Notes: generated from the sequence alone by a model not told the origin. Positions 1-11,604 are shown, counted from the stretch's first letter. The stretch is DNA of 64,000 nucleotides from Stieleria varia (GCF_038443385.1 NZ_CP151726.1:4030001-4094000); one strand, 5' to 3'. Numbers and translations: made by a program.

Positions 1-1164
1 CAAAACCGTTTGATCGAGCGAACGGTCTCGGCGAAGGGGATCGTAATGATTTCGCAGCTTCGCGAGCTCAGCCCTCAGAACGGCTGCTGCTTCGGGGAAT
101 GTTAGACTGGTTCGATAAACGAACGTCCAAAACTGAAACTTCGCGACCAGATCGGGATGCGTGCGAATTTCATTCAGCATCGGGTGCCATGCCGTCTCGC
201 TGGATGCCAAACCGTGGATGAAGATGACCGGAATCTTTCCAGTCTGGAACGGCTCGGCCATCCGAAGTCCAAACTCGGTTGCATCATGCTTGGCTGGGCG
301 AAGGAGTCGTTCGACGCCGTGCTCTCCCTTGGTGGTTTCGAGGAAGGCATACGGAGCAGAGAGATTGAACGCGATTGGCACGCTTCGCCAATAACTTGCG
401 ATTTCAAGCTGGCTTGGCGGTTCCACTTGAATACTGAGTTCCCTGATCATCAACGGATTGATTAAGTCCAAGATGAACTCTTCCGCTCGCCCCGTGAAGA
501 CGGGATGAACAACGGCGGTTGCCGAAAACACTGGGTCTGGTATTTCAAAAGGAAGCGTTCGAGCGGACCTTACCAACAGCGGAACACCCATTCCCGACTG
601 CTGTTGGATGGGAGCATCTCCCGTCAGCCGACATTCCCCGACGACATCCATCACAGCGAAGTCCTGTGGTTCCCAGGGGAAGCCCTGGTAACGGACCGGC
701 AACCATCGCTGGTCGCTGGCTCGTCCCGAAATCAGCACGCCACGGATGGGGTCGAATCGCTCAAACCGGATCGCGGATTCCACCAGCTTGCCCAACGCCG
801 AATCGTAAAGCTGCTTCGCTTTTTGGTTGGTTGCGGACCCAGGATCAGAAGATTCGGCGACGATTTGCGGCCAGACGAGCTTAACGCATTCAAAGTAACC
901 CGCCAAGCAATCACTCGATTGATTTATGTCAAGCTTAACCGCGTTGGCGTAGGCCTTCGCGGCCTCGTTGAATCCTCGTCCATGCGAGGTTGACTCGTTC
1001 GGGCCAAGCGACGCCAGCGAAATAGTGGAAGCCGGTCGATAGAAGCTCTTGCCGCTTTGGCATCCGGAAGATGCAAGCAGAACAACTACCAGGAGCACAG
1101 CACCAATTCTTAGGCTAGTGATCGCTTTTCGCTTTGAAAACAAAAATGAGATGTGGTCTTTCAC
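1..1164 (-). CDS. Alpha/beta hydrolase lipoprotein, 3' part outside window
   Basis: The reading frame is open on the minus strand from a GTG at 1164 to the window edge (about 388 residues seen). A basic N-terminus, a hydrophobic stretch and a lipobox LASSGC put the lipidated cysteine near residue 35, so the protein should be membrane anchored. Around residue 315 the motif IPVIFIHGLASSETAW is the strand plus oxyanion-hole glycine region of alpha/beta hydrolases; the nucleophile elbow would lie beyond the window. An in-frame TAG two codons upstream supports the GTG or a nearby start. Substrate unknown; lipase or esterase is a family-level inference. Confidence 0.7.
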   Translation of the reverse strand, partial: MKDHISFLFSKRKAITSLRIGAVLLVVVLLASSGCQSGKSFYRPASTISLASLGPNESTSHGRGFNEAAKAYANAVKLDINQSSDCLAGYFECVKLVWPQIVAESSDPGSATNQKAKQLYDSALGKLVESAIRFERFDPIRGVLISGRASDQRWLPVRYQGFPWEPQDFAVMDVVGECRLTGDAPIQQQSGMGVPLLVRSARTLPFEIPDPVFSATAVVHPVFTGRAEEFILDLINPLMIRELSIQVEPPSQLEIASYWRSVPIAFNLSAPYAFLETTKGEHGVERLLRPAKHDATEFGLRMAEPFQTGKIPVIFIHGLASSETAWHPMLNEIRTHPDLVAKFQFWTFVYRTSLTFPEAAAVLRAELAKLRNHYDPLRRDRSLDQTVL

Positions 1165-1263
1165 TAACTAAGCCGACCGTGACAAGTGAATAGATTGAAA
1201 ATAGAGGCACGATGATCCTCCACCGTGCTCCGCCGTATTTCACGGTTGCGGACCACCGTGCCA

Positions 1264-3054
1264 CTATTGGACCGCGAGCTCAAAGCAAACTGCCTCGGCA
1301 CCGTTTCGTAGGTAGACGCGATTTTCAATCAGCACCGGATGATTCCAGGTCTTGCCGTCGATGGCATCGATAGATGCCAACTCATCCAGATTTTCTGGTG
1401 TCGCCTGTACCAAGACCAGGTCACCATTCTCGGAGACGATCAGGAGCTGCCCTGCATCGGCTAGCAATAGCAGTTGGCCTTTTCCGTATCGTCCTCGTTT
1501 CCACTTTCGTTTGCCGGATTTGAGATCGACGCACGCAAGGATGCCCGAGTCGAATCCATACAAGTGATCTTGGTAAACAACGAAGTCGTTAAAGTCAGGT
1601 TTCATGTCTCTTGATAACCATTCCAACTTCACTTGCCACTGATCGGAGTCTCGGCTGACTTGTAGGCAGTACGTTCCGCTGCCTTGGCTGCTTCCCATCA
1701 GCACTCGGTCACCGATGATCAATGGTTGCAGTATCCGATAGCCTTCGCCGGGTTGACCGAAGCTCCAAATCTCCGAACCGTCAGAAGGATTGAGGAACTG
1801 GATTCCAGCGTCGGTAATCATTAACAAACCTTCCACTCCGCAAAGCGTTGCCGTGTGAGGCGAGCTATAGCTGTCGACGCCCGATGGGCTCGACCAAGCT
1901 GGTTCACCGGTTGTTGCATCGTAAGCCAACAAGCCTTTGTCGCTTTCGCCGCCGGCGTGAACGATGATCAAGTCGCCGACCAGTAAAGGCGACGAAGACC
2001 AACCCCAGATCGGCGGCTCTCGGCCGGCGTCTTGTCGGAGTTCTCTCGTCCAAATTTCTTTTCCAGTTCTTGGATTCAGTGCCGCGAGCTGCCCTTCTGC
2101 CCCGAGCGTGTAGAGGACATCATTTCCGATTGTGGGAGTTGCACGAGGCCCTGCGCCACCGATACCCTCATAGAACCGGGCGGCATGCGTTCGTGACCAA
2201 CGAGGCTCGCCAGTTGTTGCATCAAGGCACATGACCGCTTCGTCATTTCCTCGCTGTTCTTGCGTAAATAGATTGTCGCCCGCTACAGCGAATGAAGACC
2301 AACCTGGACCGATCAGTCTTCGCCAAAGCTCTTTGGGCGGCGACGATTTCCAATCGGGCGAAATCGAAACGCCCCGAACAACGCTGTCCCGGTTCGCGCC
2401 ACGGAAACCAGGCCACTGGGCAGTGGCTGTCGTGATCGGTTCGCTAACTTTCGCGTCGGACAATATCATTTCCGCACTCAGGTCCGAGCGTTCCGAAAGA
2501 GAGGCCAGGTAACGCTGTTCAGCTGACGGATTCCATCGCCAGTCGAACTCAAACGCGAACATTCCCGAGGTACCCCCAAACTGCAACAAGCCCCAGAAAC
2601 CGAATCCGACCAACGATAGCAAGATCGCACAGGGAACACGTCGCGTCGGAGAGCGTGGAAGTGTCACTAGCGGAAGAGCAAACGCTGCAACACCAATCGG
2701 GACGAAGAATACGACCGCCGGTAACACCCGCATCGTTGGATGAAGTAGCAAGAATGTAAGACCTGCGACGACACCCAGGCCAAACAGACCGCCAACTTTC
2801 TCCTTTCTGCCCGCACGGCTGGCGAAGAGCCACCAAACGATCAACAACAAAGCGGCGGCGGCAGGCCCCAACAGACTGGCGACTTGGACGGACTGCGGAG
2901 GCTCCGAAAACAACCATGGCAAGCCTTTCGCGATCATCATCAGTGACAACAGGCCGATCGCTGGCCAGGTCCTCAGTGCCGCCCAGCTGTCGTTGCCCGA
3001 TGGCATTGGGTCGTCGGCAACCTTCGGGGTCAAGTCGTTGACGCTTTCCATCAT
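1264..3054 (-). CDS. Membrane-anchored PQQ-like beta-propeller protein
   Basis: 596 residues. The first ~170 residues hold about five hydrophobic segments (for example VASLLGPAAAALLLIVWWLF), followed from about residue 215 by repeated blades with the A-x-D-x-x-TGE-x-x-W signature (CLDATTGEPRW, ALNPRTGKEIW, AYDATTGEPAW, CVDLKSGKRKW). This is the PQQ/BamB-type propeller fold common in planctomycetes; most such proteins do not bind PQQ and act as scaffolds in the periplasm-like compartment. No partner gene is linked. The fusion of a multi-pass membrane block to the propeller is typical of this phylum rather than of BamB. Function not assignable further. Confidence 0.8.
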   Translation of the reverse strand: MMESVNDLTPKVADDPMPSGNDSWAALRTWPAIGLLSLMMIAKGLPWLFSEPPQSVQVASLLGPAAAALLLIVWWLFASRAGRKEKVGGLFGLGVVAGLTFLLLHPTMRVLPAVVFFVPIGVAAFALPLVTLPRSPTRRVPCAILLSLVGFGFWGLLQFGGTSGMFAFEFDWRWNPSAEQRYLASLSERSDLSAEMILSDAKVSEPITTATAQWPGFRGANRDSVVRGVSISPDWKSSPPKELWRRLIGPGWSSFAVAGDNLFTQEQRGNDEAVMCLDATTGEPRWSRTHAARFYEGIGGAGPRATPTIGNDVLYTLGAEGQLAALNPRTGKEIWTRELRQDAGREPPIWGWSSSPLLVGDLIIVHAGGESDKGLLAYDATTGEPAWSSPSGVDSYSSPHTATLCGVEGLLMITDAGIQFLNPSDGSEIWSFGQPGEGYRILQPLIIGDRVLMGSSQGSGTYCLQVSRDSDQWQVKLEWLSRDMKPDFNDFVVYQDHLYGFDSGILACVDLKSGKRKWKRGRYGKGQLLLLADAGQLLIVSENGDLVLVQATPENLDELASIDAIDGKTWNHPVLIENRVYLRNGAEAVCFELAVQ

Positions 3055-3260
3055 TTATCCTCACGTTGGTCCGAGTCCGCTATTCCGCTTGCACGATGCA
3101 AGCTACCGGAAATGTCTGCCGGATGCAATACTAGAGCGATCTCGTCAAAACGGAATCCAAGATCCCTTGAAAGGTCCATTGCAAGTTGCAAGCGAAACGG
3201 CTAGGCTATGTGCGTGTAAGTCAACGGCGAGCCGCCAGAGTTGCAAAGGAACCGCGTGGA

Positions 3261-4067
3261 ATGAAAAATCGCAAAGTCTGTTTGGTCGTTGGTGCTTCGT
3301 CGGGAATTGGGAAAGCTGCCGCAGAAGCATTGGCCGGGCGGGGTCACCGAGTCTATGGAACCAGCCGAGATGCTTCGCGTGTGACCACCGCCAACGTTGT
3401 CGGCTTGGACCTGGAAATCAACGACGATCACTCCATTCGTGAGGCGGTCGGAAAGATTCTGGAAGCTGAAAAGCGGATCGATGCGATGTTCTACGCGGCG
3501 GGCTTTTACACGGCCGGGGCGATTGAAGAGACGACGCCGGAACAGATACACCAGCAGCTCGATGCCTATTTCGTCGGTGCTCATCGTGTCACGCGCGCTC
3601 TACTGCCTCACTTCCGAAAAGTCGGTGCGGGTCGCCTATTGTACATGAGCTCAAATGCCGGGGACGCGGCTTTACCATACCACGCTATTTACTCTTGCAG
3701 CAAAGCTGCTCTTCAAATTTATTGCGATGGGTTGCGGTATGAAGTCGAGCCATTGGGTATCCAGGTTTCGTACTTGCAAAACGGTGGCGTGAAAACCGGT
3801 GCCGAAGCAAGTTTCCGTCGAGCCGCCGAACCCGTTGCCGCGTACGACGGACCGCGTGATCGGGCTATCGCCGCTTTCCATCGGATGCAGCAAAAAGGTC
3901 CGGAACCAAAAGCCATCGGCGCGACCGTTGCCGACGCGATCGAAGCAAGGACGATGAAGCCGGTAATTCGGGCGGACAATTTTTCAAAACTGATTGGATT
4001 TCTCGGTGCCGTGATGCCTGCCAAACTGTTCAGAAGTCAATTGAGAAAATCGCTGGACATCGCGTGA
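3261..4067 (+). CDS. Short-chain dehydrogenase/reductase (SDR)
   Basis: Start taken at 3261 (MKNRKVCLVV) rather than the upstream 3186, because the cofactor-binding strand begins there. The glycine motif GASSGIG near residue 11 and the catalytic Y-x-x-x-K (YSCSK, near residue 156) preceded by the serine of the MSSNAG strand are all present, so the enzyme should be an active NAD(P)-dependent oxidoreductase of about 268 residues. Substrate is not deducible. It stands alone, divergent from the propeller gene upstream. Confidence 0.88.
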   Translation: MKNRKVCLVVGASSGIGKAAAEALAGRGHRVYGTSRDASRVTTANVVGLDLEINDDHSIREAVGKILEAEKRIDAMFYAAGFYTAGAIEETTPEQIHQQLDAYFVGAHRVTRALLPHFRKVGAGRLLYMSSNAGDAALPYHAIYSCSKAALQIYCDGLRYEVEPLGIQVSYLQNGGVKTGAEASFRRAAEPVAAYDGPRDRAIAAFHRMQQKGPEPKAIGATVADAIEARTMKPVIRADNFSKLIGFLGAVMPAKLFRSQLRKSLDIA

Positions 4068-4119
4068 GCCGAATCAGTCAATCCCGAATCAGCGAGCCGC
4101 AGTCTGTGCCGAGTTTTCT

Positions 4120-5448
4120 GTGCCCCGAAAACTTGTCCGGCTGCGGCTCGCGTTATCGAACACCCTAAAGTTCTTGATGATCGAGCGTTCATTGTATCCC
4201 GTTGACTTGAGTAACGTTCTGCGGAAACGTTGGGGGGAAGAAGCCTTTGATGCGGCGGAACTTCCAAATGACTCGATTTTAGAATCGCTCATTGATACAG
4301 CCTATCAAGCAAGTTTGTTGCGAGAAGAAAGCGATCCGGTCCAGTGCCGAATTATGGTTGCGTCGCCCGACGACGTCGAGCTTGCGGCCGTGGCAAAGGC
4401 AGACGGACTGTATTCCATTGAATTTGAGGACCAAAGCGCGCTTTCGGCGCATGAGATCCGTAAGATGGCGGCAGCTGCCGGATACTACCGATCTTTAATT
4501 GCAGTCAACGTGGACGCGAGCGAGAATACGATCAACATTTGGGGAATGGTGGTCACGGGAGCAAATTGGGTGAATCATACGGAATTCACCGTTCACGATG
4601 CCGCCGCGTTGCCAGGGAAATTGGTGATCCATGTTCTCGGAGCCGGGCATTTGATTTTTGCGAAGGGGCTCCGCCGTGTGGTGGAAACCGTTGGCGGACA
4701 AAGACTGCCAGAGGGCTTTGATCCGTTTCGATCCAATTGCCTTCCGAACCGTTTCAAGACCTTTCGCGACAGGCAGTTGAGCAAGCTCAATTTGGTTTCG
4801 CACAGTGACGGGATGTGCAAGCCTTGTGATTCCTTTGCTCGCGATGTCAGCCAAAGTGTGATTCGACGAGTGCTGAGTTTGGTGCGTGGGCGTGGTCATG
4901 GTGGAATGATTATCTACGTCAGCGATGCGCTGGACCCGCGTTTGGACAAATGGCTACGGATGAGGATACGGTTCAAACCAGGCGACTCGACAATGCGTTT
5001 TGAGCAACTGTTGTTGAAGGTCGTGCAGCGAGCTGTGGAAGTGGGCGCGATGAACGGGCTTTCCAAAGTTCGCTGGCAAGACTTCCTTCAAATGCATGAT
5101 GCGTCGCTAGCCAAGCTTCACAACTCGCTGGTCGAATACAGCCATTTCCTGGCCGACTTGATGAGCGTCGATGGTGCGCTGGTGATCGATCACGAACTGA
5201 GGCTGATCGGATTCGGCGGAGAGATTCTTGGAGATTCACACGTCAGCAGCATTGAACGAGCAATTGATCTTGAAGCGGAAAAGTCGGTTACCGAGTCCGC
5301 CGACTCATCCGGAACACGACATCGTTCAGCCTATCGATTGGTGAGCAGCGTCCAGGACGCGATCGCCATGGTCGTGTCGCAGGATGGTGGCGTGCGTTTT
5401 GTCGCCCACGAAGGCGGACGACTCGTGTATTGGCCTTACCTTCCATAG
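4120..5448 (+). CDS. DisA_N-like (DACNV-type) putative diadenylate cyclase or sensor
   Basis: Up to 442 residues; ATG at 4177 (MIERSLYPVD) is an equally good start. The C-terminal third has the two hallmarks of DisA/CdaA cyclase domains: D-G-A in a strand (VDGALVIDHELRL) and a G-T-R-H-R-S motif followed by a strand ending VVSQDGGV. In c-di-AMP synthases the DGA and RHR motifs contact ATP, and both are intact here. The N-terminal ~270 residues resemble the DACNV-type sensor arrangement. No membrane segment. Whether it synthesises c-di-AMP or only binds nucleotide is not shown by sequence. Confidence 0.65.
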   Translation: MPRKLVRLRLALSNTLKFLMIERSLYPVDLSNVLRKRWGEEAFDAAELPNDSILESLIDTAYQASLLREESDPVQCRIMVASPDDVELAAVAKADGLYSIEFEDQSALSAHEIRKMAAAAGYYRSLIAVNVDASENTINIWGMVVTGANWVNHTEFTVHDAAALPGKLVIHVLGAGHLIFAKGLRRVVETVGGQRLPEGFDPFRSNCLPNRFKTFRDRQLSKLNLVSHSDGMCKPCDSFARDVSQSVIRRVLSLVRGRGHGGMIIYVSDALDPRLDKWLRMRIRFKPGDSTMRFEQLLLKVVQRAVEVGAMNGLSKVRWQDFLQMHDASLAKLHNSLVEYSHFLADLMSVDGALVIDHELRLIGFGGEILGDSHVSSIERAIDLEAEKSVTESADSSGTRHRSAYRLVSSVQDAIAMVVSQDGGVRFVAHEGGRLVYWPYLP

Positions 5449-5504
5449 CGGCATGGTTATCATCCGCCGTGAAGTAGGAATCAAGTCAGAGACCAACGAG
5501 CGAC

Positions 5505-6731
5505 CTATCTTCCAAATACGACCATGCAGGTGGTCACGATCCCAATTAGGAACAGGCAAGCGGTCGCCGCATAAAGACTGACTGCGAGAAACGGATGTTT
5601 GTCGACCAAGCGTTCAAGCCTAGCGTTCGTAGACTTGATCAAAGTACCAGGGCACTGGATCGGCGGTTCACCTGATCGGATGCGTTCTAAAACGCGAAGT
5701 ACTTCGTCCGCGCTCTGAAAACGATCCACCTTCGATGGCTGAAGGCCGCGACGCAAAAAGTGGCGAAGTTCCGCTGGCACCGCCGGCTGGTAGCGACTGG
5801 CGAAATTCGGATCAAGGAACTGTGGAGCTTGACGTTCCTTCGCGTCAGCGATCACTTTCAACAGCGAATCGCCGCGTGGGGCGAACGCTTGCGTTGATAA
5901 GAGTTCATAAAGAACGACAAACGCGGCGTAGAGGTCACTTCTCGTGTCGATCTCTTCCGAATGCCCGGAGGCCTGTTCGGGCGACATGTATCCGATCGTG
6001 CCGATGATGGAGCCATCGATCGTTTGTCCCGATGCACGCGGCATCTCAACCGCAGGCTTGTCGTTATCTGCTGAGCTACCTTGGTGGTGATTGACATGAC
6101 GAGCGATGCCCCAGTCGGTTAACATGACTTCGCCGAAATGGCCGACCATGATGTTCTCAGGCTTCACGTCCCGATGCAGCATGCCTTGTTCGTGAGCGTA
6201 CTGAAGAGCCCTCAGCAAACCTGAAAAGAGATCCAGGCGAGCCTCGAAACTGTATCGCTTGTGATACTCGCGGTCACCCTCGCGCAGTCGTGAGATGATC
6301 GACGCGAGAGTTTCTCCGTCCACATATTTCATCACGAAGAATAGGCTGTCGTCGGCATCGACGCCCACATCGTGTATGGGGACGATGTTGGGATGCTCAA
6401 GTTTGCCGACCGTGCGAACCTCGTCAATAAAACGCGCTACCGACTGCGGATTCTTTTTGTCAAGCAAGCGTTTGACCGCCACGCGCCGACCGATGTCTTG
6501 GTCACTGGCAAGCTGAACTTCTCCCATTCCGCCGCGGCCTAAAACACTCTCGTTCCGATAGCGTACTTCATTGCGAGACGTGAGAGTCACCTGGTTCCCC
6601 GATCGACTGACTTCAGGTAACGAAGTCAGTCCGGCCGTTCCGGTCAGGTGAGGATTGACCTCGTCGCCGGCCGCTGTCGGAACGGGGGCGATCGTTTCGG
6701 GCAATTCATCATTGCGTTTTTTACCAGTCAC
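5505..6731 (-). CDS. Hanks-type serine/threonine protein kinase, C-terminal membrane anchor
   Basis: 408 residues. Glycine loop GRGGMGEV near residue 65, catalytic lysine in VAVKRLL, catalytic loop HRDVKPEN near residue 187, metal motif DWG (DFG variant) and the GTIGYMSPEQASG activation-segment end are all present, so it should be active. One hydrophobic helix at residues ~382-404 near the C-terminus anchors the cytoplasmic kinase with almost nothing outside. The N-terminal ~50 residues are low complexity. Typical of the expanded planctomycete kinome; substrate unknown. Confidence 0.9.
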   Translation of the reverse strand: MTGKKRNDELPETIAPVPTAAGDEVNPHLTGTAGLTSLPEVSRSGNQVTLTSRNEVRYRNESVLGRGGMGEVQLASDQDIGRRVAVKRLLDKKNPQSVARFIDEVRTVGKLEHPNIVPIHDVGVDADDSLFFVMKYVDGETLASIISRLREGDREYHKRYSFEARLDLFSGLLRALQYAHEQGMLHRDVKPENIMVGHFGEVMLTDWGIARHVNHHQGSSADNDKPAVEMPRASGQTIDGSIIGTIGYMSPEQASGHSEEIDTRSDLYAAFVVLYELLSTQAFAPRGDSLLKVIADAKERQAPQFLDPNFASRYQPAVPAELRHFLRRGLQPSKVDRFQSADEVLRVLERIRSGEPPIQCPGTLIKSTNARLERLVDKHPFLAVSLYAATACLFLIGIVTTCMVVFGR

Positions 6732-6781
6732 GTGATCGACACTTTACCTTTTGGCGTTGAGATGCACCAACAATGTCTTCC

Positions 6782-7600
6782 TCATTTGTTTTCGACTGAG
6801 GATTTGGAGTTGAGTGAGTCGTATTGATTCACCCAGGTACTCGCAGCGTTGAGTGTTAAAGGACAAAAACCGCATTCGTTGTCATTCGAACTGGTGAGAT
6901 AATTGGAGATGGTTTTCGAATTTGCACCACCATGCGAGAGATCGCTCCAGCTCATCTCGTCGGTCAGGTGCCAGGCGACCGCCTGTCCGATGAACGGATG
7001 AACTTGGTTGCTACCAAGCTGACGAAACAATTCCATCAGCCGAGGATCATCCACTTTGGATTCCGGCCGAACCAGTTTGTACTCGACGCGAGCGCTAGGA
7101 ACCGCCTTGCCGAATTCGAGACCCACGGTCGTTGCCGTCAGTCTGCGAGTTTTCTTCGGAGCCAATCTGAGCAAAGCGGAATTACCATCGGCAGCCGATT
7201 TGAAATTGCGACCGTTCATCAGAAACGCACCACCGACCGCTTGGGTCTCCACCTTCAAGGACTCGCTGAGCCCTCGCTTTCCGTGCGTCGATTCGCCGTT
7301 GGCAATGACTGCCGGGACAGCGACGACCGCGTCGGGGAGACGAATGTCAAGCGGCTCATCGGTAAGATTGGTAATGATGACGTTCGACTTTCCGCCATTG
7401 ACAGCGATGAAACGGACCAGCACTTTTTCGGCCTCCATCGCATCGTATAGACAAACGCCATCACCTTCTTCGGCAGATAATTGCCGTACCGGCATGGCTC
7501 CCATGGCAAGAACACCGACCAGAAAAGAAAAAGCAGTCCATCGAATCGACAGAAACATGGCAGCAGCTCCAAGTGTGGGAACAGCAAGTGACTTGCACAT
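6782..7600 (-). CDS. Hypothetical secreted protein
   Basis: 272 residues; an internal ATG at 7558 (MFLSIRW) gives a cleaner signal peptide of about 30 residues ending before the acidic EEGDG. The mature part is beta-rich (repeated short hydrophobic strands in residues 60-190) with no recognised catalytic motif. The C-terminal ~40 residues contain a CGFC pair of cysteines that could form a disulfide. It lies upstream of and in the same orientation as the kinase gene, about 50 bases away, so co-transcription is possible. Confidence 0.55.
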   Translation of the reverse strand: MCKSLAVPTLGAAAMFLSIRWTAFSFLVGVLAMGAMPVRQLSAEEGDGVCLYDAMEAEKVLVRFIAVNGGKSNVIITNLTDEPLDIRLPDAVVAVPAVIANGESTHGKRGLSESLKVETQAVGGAFLMNGRNFKSAADGNSALLRLAPKKTRRLTATTVGLEFGKAVPSARVEYKLVRPESKVDDPRLMELFRQLGSNQVHPFIGQAVAWHLTDEMSWSDLSHGGANSKTISNYLTSSNDNECGFCPLTLNAASTWVNQYDSLNSKSSVENK

Positions 7601-7610
7601 TACAAGCTAA

Positions 7611-8905
<1,295 letters not shown>

Positions 8906-8909
<4 letters not shown>

Positions 8910-9453
8910 CGGAAACCGAACTACTCGTTGATTGCCTGTGTCGACTCGAAACGGCCGGCATCGACTACATGCTGGTCGGTTCGATGGCTGGCAACTACTG
9001 GGGCGTTCCACGCTCTACCCACAATATCGACTTCGTAATCGAGTATGACGAGACCCAAGTCGATGCAATTGTCGAGGCCTTCCAAGATGATTTCTTTATT
9101 CAACAAATCAGCGTCGCGCCTGGTCTGCGACCGCCCCGCCAATTCAACGCTCTCGACAATCGATCTGCTTTAAAAGTGGACTTCTTTCGAATTGCCGGTG
9201 ATGAATACGAGTTCGAAAGATTCGGTCGTCGCAAACGAATCACCTTGTTCGACCAGCCCGCTTGGATTGCGACGGCGGAAGACGTGTTGCTGCAAAAGTT
9301 GCGATGGCACACGATTAGCCCAACCGATCGCCAGTAACGGACGCCCGAGGCATCCTGCTCGTATCGGGCGACGGCCTAGATCGAGATTATCTCAGGCATT
9401 GGGCAGAGCGAATTGGCGTCGCCGATTTGCTCCAGTTGGTGCTCAACGGATAA
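8906..9453 (+). pseudogene. Nucleotidyltransferase-like protein, frameshifted near 9336
   Basis: Frame one gives 143 residues with an AbiEii/MNT-like beginning (VGSMAGNYWGVPRSTHNIDF, where the second acidic residue of the usual D-x-D is not conserved) and stops with KLRWH...SPTDRQ. The family normally continues with a stretch like DARGILLVSGDGLD...YLRHWAERIGVADLL; exactly that sequence is present in another frame immediately after the stop, ending at TAA 9451. A single lost base around CAGTAACGG explains it. Translationally coupled to the gene before it. Confidence 0.75.
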
Positions 9454-9478
9454 GCATCCACGGACGGATTCGCATCCG

Positions 9479-10262
9479 CTAATCAGAAGACACTGACGGG
9501 TCGGCAGTCAGACCTCGGACTTCAGCTTCGTCACACTCAATCTCAACGGTCCCCAAGTCCGGATTGAAAATAACCCTGGTCAACAGCTCTGGCAGCAGGC
9601 GGCGTTGCTGATCTTGATTGAGTTGTGTCCAAACCTCGCGCAACTCATCCATGAAATCTGGATCATCGCTTTGCGGTTCTCCCAAGGTATCAATGACAAA
9701 CTGCTCAATGTCATAGCGTTTAACGCTCACGTTCGAGCATGGCGGTCGACCTCCTGCTTGCGACCGGCATCGGTAGTACAAATACCGAATGTTTCGGTGA
9801 TGCGAATAGCTCGTTGTCATCGGGCGCTCGCACCATCCGCAAACCAAGATCCCGCGCAGAAGAAACTCTTGCGGGTTCTCTCGCCGGCCCGGTTTCCGAG
9901 TTCGACGCTCGACTATGTGCTGCTGAGCGCGGTCGAATACATCGGGTTTAACAATCGGCGCGTACTCCCCTGGCAGTGTTGATTCACCGTTCGGGATTTC
10001 ACCGAGATACGTGCGATTGGAAATTAATTTCAGGACTCGCGTCGTCGTCCAGCGTCCCGTGTTGCCATAGCGGTCGGTCCAACGTTTCGCTCGATTCAAC
10101 CTCATCTGCAAAGTGATCGTGCACCGGAAGTCCCAGCGACGTGGCCGTGTCTGCGCGGATTGCATACTGAGCGTCGCAAGAACTGAACGAACCGCCGCCA
10201 TAGCGTGACTGCCGCGAATAGACCACGTTCAGCCGAAACGGTATCTCTTGCTCGTCATTCAC
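9479..10262 (-). pseudogene. Large serine recombinase remnant
   Basis: On the minus strand a first frame (from 10262) begins NVVYSRQSRYGGGSFSS, which is the resolvase strand with the catalytic serine. It then loses frame; a second frame ending at 9479 contains the downstream recombinase domain (VLKLISNRTYLGEI), a zinc-ribbon (CGWCERPM...YYRCRSQ..PPCSN) and a coiled tail. The rest of the catalytic domain is missing. So a phage-type integrase decayed here by internal deletion and frameshift. Confidence 0.75.
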
Positions 10263-10479
10263 TTCCGAGTATCGACCTCATCAAGGAAATGGCCTTGGCT
10301 GACACAAGTAGTCAGCCCACGACCACCATCTTAGCTTCGCGAAAGCAAATCGCATATTTCTCAAATCGCAGCAGACTTGAGGGAACAGGAACTACAGGGA
10401 ACGGCTGTTTTGTTGTAAATTAACGGTTCCGCCGACTGTCGTATCAGCAGACTCACAAGGCACAACGGAGTGACCATCC

Positions 10480-11604
10480 ATGAGCGAATACCAATACATC
10501 TACTTCGCAGCAGTCGATAAGCCGCTGAATGATAAGCAGCTCGAATACATGCGTCACCAGTCGACACGTGCGGAGGTGACGCGGTGGCAATTTACGAACG
10601 AGTACCACTACGGTGATTTTCACGGCAACTCGCTCGAGATGATGCGACGCGGATATGACGTGCATCTGCATTACGCGAATTATGGTGTTCGCAAGCTGCT
10701 GTTTCGGTTGCCATTGGGACTGCCCATCGATGCGAAACAGTTCAAGGCTTACGCGATGGAGTACAGCATCGAATGGAAGAAAGACAAACGCGGCAAAGGG
10801 GGCGTGCTGTCGATCCAACCCGAATGCGATGCAGGATTTTACAGCGAGGACTACTTCGACTTTGATCGAATGGTAACGCACCTTCCGAAAATCCGAGAAG
10901 GATTGATGGCTGGTGACACTCGGGTGCTCTATCTCGGCTGGCTGGCATGCAATTGGGGCGAAGAGTCGATCGAGCCGCCTGTACCGGCGGGGCTAGGAAA
11001 GCTTCCGCCCGAACTTGACGAACTGGTTGACTTCTATGAGCTGGATCGCGACTTGCTTGCCGCCGCCTACGAACAATCACCTAAACTGCACGGGCAATCT
11101 ACCCGTGAGCCTGATGTTGACGACTGGTTGGCAAACCAGTCTTCCGAGACCCTGCGTGTGCTCATGCGTCGTGTTCTTCAAGATGACGCGGCGGCGGTGC
11201 GTGCTGAGTCGCTGGCTGCGATGCGAGACCAATCCGGCAAAGACACGTGGCCGGCGAACAATAGCTCTCGCACGCTCGAAGAGCTTCGAGTGTTGGCAAA
11301 TGCAAAAGCAAATCAAAGAAAGAAACGAGAACAGGCCACCGAGGAACGCAAACTCGAGAAACGACTCGCCAGAATTCGCAAAGACCCCTCGGCAGCGATT
11401 GCAGATGCGGAGAAATTGATCCAATCGCGGTCGACCGACAACTACTTTAAAGCCGCGAGGCTACTTGCCGAACTCCGCGATGCGGTTGGCGGTGAAGAAG
11501 GATCACGAATCGCTGACCAAGCTGCAAAAAAGATTGCGAAGAAATACCCAACGCTCAGCTACGTCAAGCGAGCGTTCAAAGAAGAAGGATTAAACTACCG
11601 ATGA
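10480..11604 (+). CDS. Hypothetical protein, first gene of a three-gene operon
   Basis: 374 residues, preceded by GGAG eleven bases upstream. The N-terminal ~180 residues look globular with aromatic-rich strands; residues ~275-310 form a highly charged helix (KANQRKKREQATEERKLEKR) likely to be a coiled coil. No catalytic motif recognised. Its stop overlaps the next start (ATGA), and that gene overlaps the third, so the three are probably translated together. I do not recognise the family. Confidence 0.75.
   Translation: MSEYQYIYFAAVDKPLNDKQLEYMRHQSTRAEVTRWQFTNEYHYGDFHGNSLEMMRRGYDVHLHYANYGVRKLLFRLPLGLPIDAKQFKAYAMEYSIEWKKDKRGKGGVLSIQPECDAGFYSEDYFDFDRMVTHLPKIREGLMAGDTRVLYLGWLACNWGEESIEPPVPAGLGKLPPELDELVDFYELDRDLLAAAYEQSPKLHGQSTREPDVDDWLANQSSETLRVLMRRVLQDDAAAVRAESLAAMRDQSGKDTWPANNSSRTLEELRVLANAKANQRKKREQATEERKLEKRLARIRKDPSAAIADAEKLIQSRSTDNYFKAARLLAELRDAVGGEEGSRIADQAAKKIAKKYPTLSYVKRAFKEEGLNYR

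Noticed and set aside
10361..11424. Several minus-strand ORFs opposite the 374-residue gene
   Set aside because: Shadow frames of a coupled plus-strand operon with good ribosome site and overlaps.
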